Shown here: positions 1 through 9,279 of the stretch, piece after piece
How positions within the stretch are numbered: position 1 is the first letter of the stretch
Layout: each line of letters begins with the position of its first letter
Assembly: GCF_000012885.1 (NCBI RefSeq)
Contig: NC_007498.2
Span: 868,001-932,000, forward strand
DNA from: Syntrophotalea carbinolica DSM 2380
Lineage (GTDB): Bacteria > Desulfobacterota > Desulfuromonadia > Desulfuromonadales > Syntrophotaleaceae
DNA: 64,000 nucleotides
Reading direction: 5' to 3'
Translations under genes and position numbers: made by a program
The notes under the pieces: model-generated
The model's input: the letters and a program-made list of their open reading frames with translations, nothing else
Told to the model about the DNA's origin: nothing
Databases searched by the model: none

Positions 1-36
1 CATGCTACTTTGTAACCTTCGAATTTTGGAGGCTGT

Positions 37-1521
37 ATGTATTATCCAAGTATTGAAGAATTTTCCGAATTAGCTCAGCAGGGCAATCTTATACCCGTCT
101 ACCGGGAAATTCTGGCGGATATGGAAACGCCAGTTTCCGCCTTTCGGAAAATAGACGATAACAAAACGGCATTTTTGCTGGAAAGTATCGCAGGCGGCGA
201 GAAGTGGGCCCGATATTCCTTTCTTGGCAGCGGTCCATGCAAGATTTTTCGGTGTCGTGGAAAACGCTGGGAATTGCTTGACGACAACCATGTCATCGAT
301 AGTGGTGAAGCTTCGCAACCTCTCGAGGTTCTTCGGAGTATCATGGGTAAATATCACGTCGTACCGGTTGATGGGCTGCCCCGCTTTTTCGGTGGTATGG
401 TCGGCTATTGCGGCTATGACACGGTGCGCTACTTCGAACAGTTGCCCGATAATGCTCCGAGTAAAATCGGCACCTACGATGCCTGTTTTATTCTGACCGA
501 AAAACTGTTGATTTTCGATAACTTGCGCCAGGTTATCAAAGTCGTTTGCAATGTGCATGTCGAAGATGGGGGATGTCCTGCAACAGCTTATAAACAGGGT
601 GTCCTGGCCATCGATCAACTTGTTGAGCGTCTGCGACGGCCGTTGCCGGGAGCCAAGCAAACCTCGGCTGCGAAAAATCCTATATCCTTTTCTTCCAATT
701 ACAGTCGCGAGGCATTTATGGCGGCTGTGGAGCGCTGCAAAGAATATGTCCGCGCCGGTGATATCATTCAGGTCGTTCTTTCCCAGCGATTTTCCGGGGT
801 CCTGGGTGATTGCGAGCCGTTTGATATCTATAGGGCTCTGAGAACGCTCAATCCTTCTCCCTATATGTTCTTTTTGCGTTTTGATGACACTCTGGTTATC
901 GGCGCTTCTCCCGAGGTACTCGTGCGTAAGGAAGGAACCATGGCTGAAGTGCGGCCCATCGCCGGTACCCGCCCGCGCGGACGCGATGCTGCCGAAGATC
1001 TTGCTTTGGAAAAAGAGCTGTTGGAGGATCCCAAGGAATTGGCCGAACACATCATGCTGGTCGATCTGGGTCGCAACGATCTGGGGCGGGTCTGCCGTAC
1101 AGGTTCTGTCGAGGTCAGCGAATTGAAGGTTATTGAGCGGTATTCGCACGTTATGCATATCGTTTCCAATGTCCGAGGGCAACTTGCCGACGACCTCGAT
1201 GCGTTTGATGTGCTGAGTGCGACGTTTCCGGCAGGTACGCTCAGTGGTGCGCCTAAAATCAGGGCGATGCAGATCATTGACGAGCTTGAACCCTCACGTA
1301 GGGAAATTTACGGCGGCGCCGTGGGATATTTCTCTTTTTCCGGAAATATGGATATGGCCATAGCCATTCGCACTTTGGTCGTTCATAACGGTAAGATTCA
1401 TTTGCAGGCAGGGGCCGGAATCGTGGCAGACTCAGATCCGGCATCCGAATACGAGGAAACCTTGAACAAGGCACGCGGTGCCATGAAAGCCGTTGAGATG
1501 GCTTGTGAAGGGCTGGACTGA
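37..1521 (+). CDS. trpE: Anthranilate synthase component I
   Basis: TrpE converts chorismate to anthranilate, using ammonia supplied by TrpG, in the first committed step of tryptophan synthesis in the cytosol. The 494-residue length is normal for the family. The N-terminal LLES motif at residues 47-50 is the usual tryptophan feedback-binding site. The C-terminal chorismate-binding half carries IAGTRPRGR and [22 protein letters not shown] ribosome site lies 4 bases before the ATG. The gene heads a tight trpEGDCF run and trpG starts 1 base after its stop. Too little upstream sequence is present to look for an attenuator. Confidence 0.97.
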   Translation: MYYPSIEEFSELAQQGNLIPVYREILADMETPVSAFRKIDDNKTAFLLESIAGGEKWARYSFLGSGPCKIFRCRGKRWELLDDNHVIDSGEASQPLEVLRSIMGKYHVVPVDGLPRFFGGMVGYCGYDTVRYFEQLPDNAPSKIGTYDACFILTEKLLIFDNLRQVIKVVCNVHVEDGGCPATAYKQGVLAIDQLVERLRRPLPGAKQTSAAKNPISFSSNYSREAFMAAVERCKEYVRAGDIIQVVLSQRFSGVLGDCEPFDIYRALRTLNPSPYMFFLRFDDTLVIGASPEVLVRKEGTMAEVRPIAGTRPRGRDAAEDLALEKELLEDPKELAEHIMLVDLGRNDLGRVCRTGSVEVSELKVIERYSHVMHIVSNVRGQLADDLDAFDVLSATFPAGTLSGAPKIRAMQIIDELEPSRREIYGGAVGYFSFSGNMDMAIAIRTLVVHNGKIHLQAGAGIVADSDPASEYEETLNKARGAMKAVEMACEGLD

Positions 1522-1522
1522 C

Positions 1523-2089
1523 ATGTTGTTGATGATCGACAATTACGATTCCTTTACTTATAACCTGGTGCAGTATTTTGCCGAATTGGGTGAAGATGTT
1601 GAAGTCTATCGCAACGATCAGATAGATATCGACGGTATCTTACAGCGTGCGCCCGAGCGGTTAGTCGTTTCTCCGGGGCCTTGCTCACCCAAGGAAGCCG
1701 GCATCTCCGTCGAGGTTATCAAGCGGTTCGCCGGTCGTTTGCCCATTCTCGGGGTATGTCTGGGCCATCAGTCCATCGGCTATGCCTTTGGCGGTAAGAT
1801 TGTCCGGGCCGGGTCGCTGATGCATGGTAAGACCAGCCCCATTCATCATGATGGTCGTGAATTGTTCGCCGGACTGCCCAATCCCTTTGATGCCACCCGT
1901 TACCATTCCCTGGTGATTGAGCGTTCGACATTCCCCGATTGTCTGGAGGTTACGGCCTGGACGGACGATGGAGAAATTATGGGGCTTCGTCATCGCGAAT
2001 TGCCTTTGTGGGGGGTGCAGTTTCACCCTGAGTCCATATTGACGGTGGCCGGTAAAGATCTGCTCCGCAATTTTCTTCATTTAGGCTGA
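1523..2089 (+). CDS. trpG: Anthranilate synthase glutamine amidotransferase component
   Basis: TrpG hydrolyses glutamine and passes ammonia to TrpE. This 188-residue class I amidotransferase has the nucleophile elbow GVCLGHQ (Cys79) and the His168/Glu170 pair in GVQFHPES. The frame is open upstream to 1493, but the ATG at 1523 gives the family-typical start [15 protein letters not shown] and follows the trpE stop by one base, so translational coupling is likely. The protein could also serve aminodeoxychorismate synthase, as some TrpG proteins do; nothing in this window tests that. Confidence 0.96.
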   Translation: MLLMIDNYDSFTYNLVQYFAELGEDVEVYRNDQIDIDGILQRAPERLVVSPGPCSPKEAGISVEVIKRFAGRLPILGVCLGHQSIGYAFGGKIVRAGSLMHGKTSPIHHDGRELFAGLPNPFDATRYHSLVIERSTFPDCLEVTAWTDDGEIMGLRHRELPLWGVQFHPESILTVAGKDLLRNFLHLG

Positions 2090-2111
2090 GTCACGGTCAA
2101 TGGGAGGATGC

Positions 2112-3170
2112 ATGATTAGACAGGCCATTGCCCGCGTCGTGGAAGGGCAGAACCTAAAAGAATCCGACATGATTGAGGTCATGAACCAGATCATGGGGGG
2201 GGAGGCGACTCCGGCGCAAATCGGAGCTTTGATCGTAGCCTTGCGTATGAAGGGGGAAACGGTCGAGGAAATCACCGGAGCCGCTCGGGTCATGCGGGAT
2301 CATGCCACGCCGGTCAGGGTTGGACGTGTTCTCGATATCGACCGAGAAGAAATCAACCTTGACCAGGAAACCATGGCAGCGGTTCTCGATACCTGTGGTA
2401 CCGGTGGCAGCGGTACCAAGTCGTTCAATATCTCCACGACTGTAGCCTTCGTTGTGGCCGCTTGCGGCGTCAAGGTTGCGAAACACGGTAACCGTAGCGT
2501 GTCTTCGATGTGCGGGAGCGCCGATGTGCTTGAAGCGCTTGGCGTGCATCTCGATATCGGTGTTGATACCGTGGAACGCTGCATCGCCGAAGAGGGCATC
2601 GGTTTTCTGTTTGCGCCGGCGTTGCACGGTGCCATGCGCTATGCCATCGGGCCCCGTCGCGAGATAGGTATCCGCACCATTTTCAATATTCTCGGCCCCT
2701 TGACCAACCCTGCAGGCGCCGACCGTCAGGTGCTTGGGGTTTATCGGGAAGACCTGGTTGCTACCTTGGCGGATGTTCTTTGCCGGCTTGGTTGCCGTCG
2801 AGGGTTCGTGGTGCACGGCATGGATGGTATGGATGAGGTGACCCTTACTGCTCCGACCCGTATAGCCGATATCCGCGAGGGCAGGTATAGCCTGTCGACC
2901 ATCGCCCCTGAGGATTATGGCCTGCAACGTTGCCGATTGGAGGATCTTGCCGGAGGTGATGCGCGCCACAATGCCGAATTGGTGCGAGGCATCCTTGCCG
3001 GCGAAGCGGGGCCGCGTCGCGATATTGTCTTGCTCAACAGTGCCTTCGCCTTGGTGGCGGCGGGCAAGGCGGACAGCATTGAAGACGGCATGCGTGCAGC
3101 TGCCCAGGCTATCGACGAACATGCTGCGCTGGCCAAACTCAATGCCCTGATCAGGATGACACAGCCGTGA
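2112..3170 (+). CDS. trpD: Anthranilate phosphoribosyltransferase
   Basis: TrpD transfers phosphoribose from PRPP to anthranilate. The PRPP-binding [15 protein letters not shown], the NRSVSS segment and the [21 protein letters not shown] block are all present. An ATG at 2100 is in frame, but the GGGAGG ribosome site at 2102-2107 sits just before the ATG at 2112, which gives MIRQAIARV and a normal length of 352 residues, so I chose 2112. The stop codon overlaps the GTG start of trpC by four bases. Confidence 0.95.
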   Translation: MIRQAIARVVEGQNLKESDMIEVMNQIMGGEATPAQIGALIVALRMKGETVEEITGAARVMRDHATPVRVGRVLDIDREEINLDQETMAAVLDTCGTGGSGTKSFNISTTVAFVVAACGVKVAKHGNRSVSSMCGSADVLEALGVHLDIGVDTVERCIAEEGIGFLFAPALHGAMRYAIGPRREIGIRTIFNILGPLTNPAGADRQVLGVYREDLVATLADVLCRLGCRRGFVVHGMDGMDEVTLTAPTRIADIREGRYSLSTIAPEDYGLQRCRLEDLAGGDARHNAELVRGILAGEAGPRRDIVLLNSAFALVAAGKADSIEDGMRAAAQAIDEHAALAKLNALIRMTQP

Positions 3171-3967
3171 TACTCGATGATATTTTGAAAGTAAAAAAAG
3201 ATGAGGTTCGATCTGCAAAGCGAGAGCGGCCTTTAGTCGATTTGAAAGCGCGGTCGTCCGATGCGGGTGCCGTACGTCCCTTCACTCAGGCTTTGAAACG
3301 TCGCTCTCAAAACGGGACGGCGGTTATTGCCGAGGTGAAAAAAGGATCGCCTTCCAAGGGGCTGATTCGCCCCGACTTTGATCCTCTGGAGATTGCCCGG
3401 TGTTACAGCCGTGCCGGTGCGGCGTGCCTTTCGGTGTTAACCGATGAACGTTTTTTCTTCGGCCGACTCGAATACCTTGGCGCTATCCGCGAGGTGGTTG
3501 ATCTGCCCCTGCTTCGCAAAGAATTTATCATCGATCCTTATCAGGTCTATGAGGCACGGGTTTTTGGCGCAGATGCTGTTTTGCTGATTGCGGCGGCCTT
3601 GGAGGATGCGCTTTTAGCTGATCTGGCCGCCCTGGCCGCTGAGCTTCAACTGGATGTCTTGCTGGAAGTGCATGACGAGGAAGAGTTGGAAAGGGCATTG
3701 TCGGTCCCGACCCCTATGCTCGGCATAAACAACCGCAATCTCAAAACCTTTCATACCGATCTCGCTGTAACGGAAAGACTTTTGCCGCGAATCCCCGCGG
3801 ATCGCCTCGTGGTTGCCGAAAGCGGCATTCGTACGCGGGAAGATATCTGTCGCCTTCAGAATGCCGGGGCGGCCGCCTTTTTGATCGGCGAGAGTCTCGT
3901 GCGCGAGCAGGACATCGAAGGCAAGTTGTCCACGCTTTTGGGTCGTACGGGTAGGGGCGAGGAATAG
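3167..3967 (+). CDS. trpC: Indole-3-glycerol phosphate synthase
   Basis: TrpC closes the indole ring by decarboxylating CdRP to indole-3-glycerol phosphate. The 266-residue TIM barrel has the catalytic lysine in [12 protein letters not shown], the [17 protein letters not shown] strand-loop, [10 protein letters not shown] and the phosphate-binding ESGI and FLIGESLV segments. It starts with GTG inside the trpD stop (GTGA overlap), so the two are translationally coupled. It is not fused to TrpF, which follows as a separate gene after an 84-base gap. Confidence 0.96.
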   Translation: MILDDILKVKKDEVRSAKRERPLVDLKARSSDAGAVRPFTQALKRRSQNGTAVIAEVKKGSPSKGLIRPDFDPLEIARCYSRAGAACLSVLTDERFFFGRLEYLGAIREVVDLPLLRKEFIIDPYQVYEARVFGADAVLLIAAALEDALLADLAALAAELQLDVLLEVHDEEELERALSVPTPMLGINNRNLKTFHTDLAVTERLLPRIPADRLVVAESGIRTREDICRLQNAGAAAFLIGESLVREQDIEGKLSTLLGRTGRGEE

Positions 3968-4051
3968 TTTTCATCGTATGGCGGAAACGACGCCGAAAAG
4001 AACGCGACCGGCGTCGGTTATCGGCTTTGTTTGCCTTGTAGCGAGCATGTT

Positions 4052-4678
4052 GTGAACATACCGAGAGTTAAAATATGTGGCATAACCAACCTCCAAGACG
4101 CTCTGCACGCTGTACGCTGCGGTGCCGATGCCCTTGGTTTTGTCTTTTATGAGCGCAGCTCGCGGTGCGTTACTCCGGATCAGGTCGCGACCATCATCGC
4201 CGGACTGCCGCCGCTGGTTACGACTGTCGGTTTGTTTGTCAACCAAGCTTCTGAAGATGTTGGCCGAATCGCCGCTAACTGCGGGCTAGATATCCTGCAG
4301 CTGCACGGTGACGAATCCCCTGAGGCCTGCCAGGCCCTGGCTCCCTACAGGGTTATCAAGGCCTTTCGCCTGCGCGATGCCGGTACCTTGGATGCCATGC
4401 CTCTTTATCCCGTGTCCGGAGTTTTGCTGGATGCCTGGGTGCCCGATCAATTCGGAGGGACCGGTCATCGCTGTGATTGGGGGCTGGCTTCTCAGGTTGC
4501 CCAAAAGCAGCCCACTATTCTTGCGGGGGGGCTTGACCCGGATTGCGTAGCCGATGCCGTTCGAACGGTTCAGCCGTACGCTGTCGATGTGTCGAGCGGG
4601 GTGGAGCGCGCTCCCGGCATCAAGGACCCTGACAAAGTCGCTGCATTTATTCATAACGCAAAGTGCGCCGCCGTCTGA
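4052..4678 (+). CDS. trpF: Phosphoribosylanthranilate isomerase
   Basis: TrpF isomerises PRA to CdRP. The RVKICGITN start block, the VGLFVN and LQLHGDE strands and the phosphate-binding LAGGLDP and DVSSGVE loops identify it. The start is ambiguous: the frame is open from a TTG at 4031, but the GTG at 4052 (MNIPRVKICGIT) gives the family-typical N-terminus and 208 residues. Neither has a strong ribosome site. TrpF is the last trp gene here. In many relatives trpB and trpA would follow, but a helicase gene comes next. Confidence 0.93.
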   Translation: MNIPRVKICGITNLQDALHAVRCGADALGFVFYERSSRCVTPDQVATIIAGLPPLVTTVGLFVNQASEDVGRIAANCGLDILQLHGDESPEACQALAPYRVIKAFRLRDAGTLDAMPLYPVSGVLLDAWVPDQFGGTGHRCDWGLASQVAQKQPTILAGGLDPDCVADAVRTVQPYAVDVSSGVERAPGIKDPDKVAAFIHNAKCAAV

Positions 4679-4855
4679 CAAAAGGTCGATAGCAGGTTGT
4701 TTCTGCAGTTTCTGGCAGGCTGGAAATCCGCAACATCCAGTTTTGACCAAACCCGGCTTTAATGCCAAAACGGTACCCTTCGGACGAAAAAGTTTTCGGA
4801 GAGGCCCAAGGGGGGCATGATTGTCCCCGGCATAAAGCACATCATAGGATTTTTT

Positions 4856-6157
4856 ATGAAATTTACCGAGCTGAACCTGCCCGCAGAAGTCCAGCGGGGA
4901 ATCGATGCCATGGGATTTACCGCCCTGACCCCCGTGCAGGAACAATCGATACCGCTGGCGTTAGACAAAAAGGATGTGGCTGCTCAGGCGCAGACCGGTA
5001 CCGGCAAGACAGCCGCTTTTCTCATTTCCCTGTTTGCTCGGTTGATGAGCGACAAAAAAACGGAAACCCGTGCTCCGCGCGCCCTGATTCTCGCTCCCAC
5101 GCGCGAGTTGGTGGTTCAGATCTCCAAAGATGCCATGGGGCTTGGACAGTTTTGCGGATTCAAGATCCAACCGATTTTCGGCGGTGTCGATTACGAGAAG
5201 CAGCGACAGGCCTTGCACGCGGGGGTCGATATCCTTATCGCCACGCCGGGGCGGCTGATCGATTACGTGAAACAGGGAGCGGTGTCCCTCGGCAGTATTG
5301 AAGCCCTGGTCATAGACGAGGCCGATCGCATGTTCGATATGGGATTTATCAGGGATCTTCGTTACATCCTGCGAAAATTGCCGGCTTTCGATCGGCGTCA
5401 AACCATGCTGTTTTCAGCTACCTTGTCCCATCGCGTCATGGAGTTGGCTTATGAATTCATGGACCTGGCCGAAAAGATTAAAGTCGCCCCGGAGAATGTA
5501 ACCGCTGAGCAGATCGAAGAGGTGCTTTACCATGTTTCCCGTCGGGAAAAATTCGCTTTGCTGCTGGGACTGTTGAAAAAAGAACCCGCCAAGTGTGTGA
5601 TGCTGTTCGTCAATACCAAGCGCGAAGCCGAACACCTTACCGGTCGTTTGCAGGTCAATGGTTTCAAGGCCGCTTTGATTTCCGGCGATATCCCCCAGAA
5701 AAAGCGCATGCGTATTCTGGATGAGTTCAAAGAAGGCCGTATTCATTTTTTGGTGGGGACCGATGTCGCGTCACGCGGTATCCATGTCGATGGCGTAACC
5801 CATGTCATTAACTACGATCTGCCCCAGGATCGCGAGGATTATGTGCATCGCATCGGTCGTACGGCCCGTGCGGGTGCCGCCGGCAAGGCCATCAGTTTTG
5901 CCGATGAGGACCTGGTTTATTATCTGGCCGATATCGAGGATTATATCGGTCATCGAATTCCTTCCGTCTTTCCTGAAGACAGCGATTTCTGCCATACATA
6001 CAAAGCCTACAAGCCGGTAAAAAAGTCTGCGCGGGGCCGCTCTGCCGCAAAACCCGGCTCTCCTCCGAAGAAGGACGGAGCACCGCGCCGTCGCCGGCCG
6101 CGCAGGCGTCCCCGAGGCAAGTCATCCGGAGCGCCGTCCGGAAAAGACAAGTCGTGA
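4856..6157 (+). CDS. DEAD-box ATP-dependent RNA helicase, RhlE-like
   Basis: This 433-residue SF2 helicase unwinds structured RNA in ribosome assembly or mRNA decay. It has a Q-motif region (PVQEQSIPLAL), motif I AQTGTGKT, PTRELVVQ, motif II DEAD in VIDEADRMFD, motif III SAT, and the C-terminal GTDVASRGIHVDGV and HRIGRTARAG. A basic tail rich in Arg, Lys and Pro (about the last 45 residues) is typical of RhlE and RhlB types and binds RNA. An in-frame ATG at 4817 follows a GGGGGG tract and could be an alternative start. The ATG at 4856 gives the family-like MKFTELNLPAEV. Its stop overlaps the next start by four bases. Confidence 0.93.
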   Translation: MKFTELNLPAEVQRGIDAMGFTALTPVQEQSIPLALDKKDVAAQAQTGTGKTAAFLISLFARLMSDKKTETRAPRALILAPTRELVVQISKDAMGLGQFCGFKIQPIFGGVDYEKQRQALHAGVDILIATPGRLIDYVKQGAVSLGSIEALVIDEADRMFDMGFIRDLRYILRKLPAFDRRQTMLFSATLSHRVMELAYEFMDLAEKIKVAPENVTAEQIEEVLYHVSRREKFALLLGLLKKEPAKCVMLFVNTKREAEHLTGRLQVNGFKAALISGDIPQKKRMRILDEFKEGRIHFLVGTDVASRGIHVDGVTHVINYDLPQDREDYVHRIGRTARAGAAGKAISFADEDLVYYLADIEDYIGHRIPSVFPEDSDFCHTYKAYKPVKKSARGRSAAKPGSPPKKDGAPRRRRPRRRPRGKSSGAPSGKDKS

Positions 6158-6828
6158 CACATTATACTCTTGAAAATATAGCCTCGTGCAGGCGTTGTCA
6201 GCGTCTGGTCGATTATATTGCAGATTTGCCGCCGGCCAAGGGGCGCCGGCGAAGTGAATACTGGAATCGCCCGGTACCGGGTTTCGGCGACCTGCAGGCG
6301 CGTATTTTCCTGGTGGGCCTGGCCCCGGGCGCCCATGGTGCCAATCGTACGGGCAGGCCTTTTACCGGGGACGGTGCCGGTGATTTCATGTACCCTTTGC
6401 TGCATGAGGCCGGGTTTGCCAGTCAGGCCGAAGCCGTGAGCTCCGATGATGGTCTTGAGCTGTATGATTTGTATATCAGCAATGCGGTCAAATGTGTACC
6501 ACCTCAAAACAAGCCTCTGGCCGCTGAATTTCATCTCTGCCGTCCGTTTTTGACCGCAGAGTTGAAGAGGCTGACAAACCTGAAGGTCGTGGTGGCTTTG
6601 GGGCGTGCTGCGTTTGACAGTTATATGCGGTTGTGCGTCGAGCAGGGCCATATCCAGCGCATGGCGGAGTTCCCCTTTGCCCACGGGGCCAGTTATCTTC
6701 TGCCCCATGGAATATGGGTGGTGGCCTGTTACCATACCAGCCGCTATAATGTGAACACGGGACGTATGACGCAGCGGATGTTTGCCGATTTACTGATTCA
6801 GATACGCGAGCTGGCGGAAAACGGTTGA
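6154..6828 (+). CDS. Uracil-DNA glycosylase, family 5 (UdgB-like)
   Basis: This enzyme should remove uracil and other deaminated bases from DNA in base-excision repair. Over 224 residues it shows the family motif GLAPGAHGANRTGRPFTGDG near residue 55 and the C-terminal HTSRYNVNTGRMT. CRRCQRLV at residues 7-14 and two later cysteines could ligate the 4Fe-4S cluster common to families 4 and 5. The catalytic motif lacks the Asp of classical UNG, as family 5 does. GTG starts inside the helicase stop (GTGA), so the two genes are coupled. The functional link to the helicase is unknown. Confidence 0.85.
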   Translation: MTHYTLENIASCRRCQRLVDYIADLPPAKGRRRSEYWNRPVPGFGDLQARIFLVGLAPGAHGANRTGRPFTGDGAGDFMYPLLHEAGFASQAEAVSSDDGLELYDLYISNAVKCVPPQNKPLAAEFHLCRPFLTAELKRLTNLKVVVALGRAAFDSYMRLCVEQGHIQRMAEFPFAHGASYLLPHGIWVVACYHTSRYNVNTGRMTQRMFADLLIQIRELAENG

Positions 6829-7156
6829 AATCATTTTCCGGCTCTCATAGACTTACCTGCTTTTATCGTGTCAGGGTAACGTCGCATGTCGTGCCAAAGA
6901 AGTTTCGGGATGAAACAGGTGAGACCCCGACCGGTATAGATATAATATAGGCTTGCTGCCGGGGCGTCTCTGGTTTCTGTCCAGGAAAGACGCGTTTCGG
7001 CACGAGGGGCTCTGGAGGTGGGCTTGCACGGCTTGCGAAACGGGGCTCCACGGAATCGCTGATTCCCTTACCAGGGCAAAATCCCGGTTTCCAGATCATG
7101 AGTTTACAGTTTCTTGTTTGAGTATGACGGATGGAAACGAGTGAATGAGGTGAGAG
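6829..7156. other. Intergenic region before accD, no gene recognised
   Basis: These 328 bases hold no convincing gene. A TATAAT at 6941-6946 would make a good -10 box, but no matching -35 box lies 16-18 bases upstream. A CGGAAAA/TTTTCCG inverted repeat at 6815-6840 spans the end of the glycosylase gene without a T tract. In related genomes trpB and trpA may sit just before accD. I see no recognisable remnant of either here. Confidence 0.4.
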
Positions 7157-8005
7157 ATGGCTTGGTTTAAAAAATCGAAGGCACCCATTGTGCCTGTTGA
7201 AAGCAAAAAAGTTAAGATGCCCGAGGGGGTATGGCGTAAATGTCCCCACTGCAATGAAATTATTTATGCCAAGGAAATAGAGCGCAATCTGAACGTATGT
7301 CCGAAGTGCGATTATCATTTTCGGATATCGGCGCGTGAGCGTATCGCCCTGGTGTTGGATGAAGGTTCTTTCGTCGAGCGGGATGCCGGCATGAAGTCGG
7401 TGGACTTTCTTGAATTCAAGGATGGTAAACGCTATCGCGACCGTATCAGCGCGGCGATTAAGAAAAGCGGATTGAACGATGCGGTGATCTGGGGCGAAGG
7501 GGCCATCGAGGCGCAACCGGTTGTCGTTGCCGTTTTCGATTTCTCGTTCATGGGGGGTAGCATGGGCTCGGTGGTCGGCGAAAAGATCACCCGGGCTGTG
7601 GAAAAAGCATTGGAAAACCGTTGCCCTTGTCTGGTCTTTTCCTCTTCCGGTGGCGCTCGCATGCAGGAAAGCATAATGTCTCTTATGCAGATGGCCAAGA
7701 CCAGTGCGGCTCTATCGCGTCTCAAGGAAGCCGGTTTGCCCTATATCTCGATTATGACCGATCCCACCACGGGTGGGGTAACCGCAAGTTTTGCCATGCT
7801 GGGCGATGTCAACATGGCCGAACCACGGGCTTTGATCGGTTTTGCCGGGCCGCGGGTTATCGAGCAGACCATTCGTCAGAAGCTCCCCGAAGGATTCCAG
7901 CGTTCCGAGTATCTGCTTGAGCACGGCATGATTGACATGATTGTCCGGCGGCCGGAAATGAAGGCACGTCTGTCTCAGATGTTGCGCATCTTTATGAAAC
8001 AATAA
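7157..8005 (+). CDS. accD: Acetyl-CoA carboxylase carboxyltransferase subunit beta
   Basis: AccD and AccA form the carboxyltransferase that makes malonyl-CoA for fatty-acid synthesis. The N-terminal four-cysteine zinc ribbon (Cys29, Cys32, Cys48, Cys51) is intact. The crotonase-type core shows [25 protein letters not shown] and [17 protein letters not shown]. The length of 282 residues is usual. A GAGGTGAGAG ribosome site precedes the ATG. folC follows after 5 bases, an arrangement found in many proteobacteria. Confidence 0.97.
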   Translation: MAWFKKSKAPIVPVESKKVKMPEGVWRKCPHCNEIIYAKEIERNLNVCPKCDYHFRISARERIALVLDEGSFVERDAGMKSVDFLEFKDGKRYRDRISAAIKKSGLNDAVIWGEGAIEAQPVVVAVFDFSFMGGSMGSVVGEKITRAVEKALENRCPCLVFSSSGGARMQESIMSLMQMAKTSAALSRLKEAGLPYISIMTDPTTGGVTASFAMLGDVNMAEPRALIGFAGPRVIEQTIRQKLPEGFQRSEYLLEHGMIDMIVRRPEMKARLSQMLRIFMKQ

Positions 8006-8010
8006 AAATC

Positions 8011-9279
8011 ATGGGTTACCAACAGAGCCTGGCCTATCTGTATGGGTTGCAACGTTTCGGTATCAAGCTTGGTCTGACCAATATTCAAACCCTGTTGGCC
8101 CGTTTGGATCATCCCGAACGGGCTATGCGTATCGTGCATGTTGCCGGCACTAACGGCAAAGGCTCCGTATCCGCCGCCACAGCACTGATTTTGCAGACGG
8201 CCGGGTATCGCACAGGGCTTTACACTTCTCCACATCTTCACTCATTTACCGAGCGCATACGTATCGATGGTGTGCAGGTCAGCGAACCGGATATGGTGTC
8301 GCTGGTCGATGAGGTCCGGGCGGTTGTCGGCTCGCTTCCTGTCACTTTTTTCGAGTTTACAACCGCTATGGCGTTGGTGTATTTCAGGAACCGACACACC
8401 GATTTTGCCGTATTGGAAGTCGGCATGGGAGGACGGCTTGATGCCACCAATGCCGTCGAATCGGAAATCTCCGTCGTTACTCCTGTGTGTTGCGATCATG
8501 CAGAGCATCTCGGGGCAGACTTGGCCACCATCGCCGGAGAAAAAGCCGGGATCATCAAGCGCCAGGTTCCGGTGGTCATTGCGGAGCAGCACCCGGATGC
8601 CCAGCGGGTGCTGCTGACGAAGGCTGCCGAAATGCTCGCGCCGGTATGCCTCTGGGATCGTGATTTCCGCATAATCGATCACGATACCCATTTCGATTTT
8701 TTTGCTCCGTCACTGACATTGAAAGGTTTACGGCCGGGGCTGGCTGGTGCGCATCAACGACAGAACCTCGCTGTGGCGCTGGCGGCATGCATGTCGTTAC
8801 GAAACCGGGGGGTGGCTTTGTCCGAAGAAGCCCTGCGCTACGGGGTCGAAAAGGTGCAGTGGCCGGGCCGACTTGAATGGTGGCGGCAGCAGCGCCGCAT
8901 TTTGCTCGATGGTGCTCATAATCATGGTGGTGCCGTGGTTTTGGCCCGTTATCTGGCAAGTCTCGATGGTAAAAAGGTTCGCTGGGTGGTGGGGATCAAG
9001 GGGCAGCGATGCATTGATGATATTCTGACCCCTTTGTTGCCCCATACGGCTCATCTGTATGCTACCTTGCCGCCTGTTGACCAGGGGATTGAACCCGATA
9101 AACTGGTACGGGCGGCACGGGCAGCCGGAGTCCTGGCCAAAGCTTATGCGACCCCGGCCGATGCGATGACAGCCGCTCTTGCCGACCAGGGAGAAGATGA
9201 CGTGGTGCTTGTCGCGGGATCGCTGTTTTTGGTTGCAGCTGTGCGAGACTATTTGATGGATAGGGAGAGGATCCGGTGA
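8011..9279 (+). CDS. folC: Bifunctional folylpolyglutamate/dihydrofolate synthase
   Basis: FolC adds glutamate to dihydropteroate and folate. The 422-residue Mur-ligase-type protein has the P-loop GTNGKGS near residue 49, the FTSPHL-type block YTSPHLHSFTERIRIDG, the EVGMGGRLDATN motif and DGAHN in the C-terminal domain. It lies 5 bases after accD and its stop overlaps the GTG of lptD by four bases, so accD-folC-lptD probably form one transcription unit. Confidence 0.95.
   Translation: MGYQQSLAYLYGLQRFGIKLGLTNIQTLLARLDHPERAMRIVHVAGTNGKGSVSAATALILQTAGYRTGLYTSPHLHSFTERIRIDGVQVSEPDMVSLVDEVRAVVGSLPVTFFEFTTAMALVYFRNRHTDFAVLEVGMGGRLDATNAVESEISVVTPVCCDHAEHLGADLATIAGEKAGIIKRQVPVVIAEQHPDAQRVLLTKAAEMLAPVCLWDRDFRIIDHDTHFDFFAPSLTLKGLRPGLAGAHQRQNLAVALAACMSLRNRGVALSEEALRYGVEKVQWPGRLEWWRQQRRILLDGAHNHGGAVVLARYLASLDGKKVRWVVGIKGQRCIDDILTPLLPHTAHLYATLPPVDQGIEPDKLVRAARAAGVLAKAYATPADAMTAALADQGEDDVVLVAGSLFLVAAVRDYLMDRERIR

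Noticed and set aside
1-36. Tryptophan attenuator before trpE
   Set aside because: Only 36 bases of leader are present, too few to show a leader peptide or terminator.
6863-7516. Minus-strand frame between the glycosylase and accD genes
   Set aside because: It overlaps the zinc-ribbon part of accD and shows no known domain.
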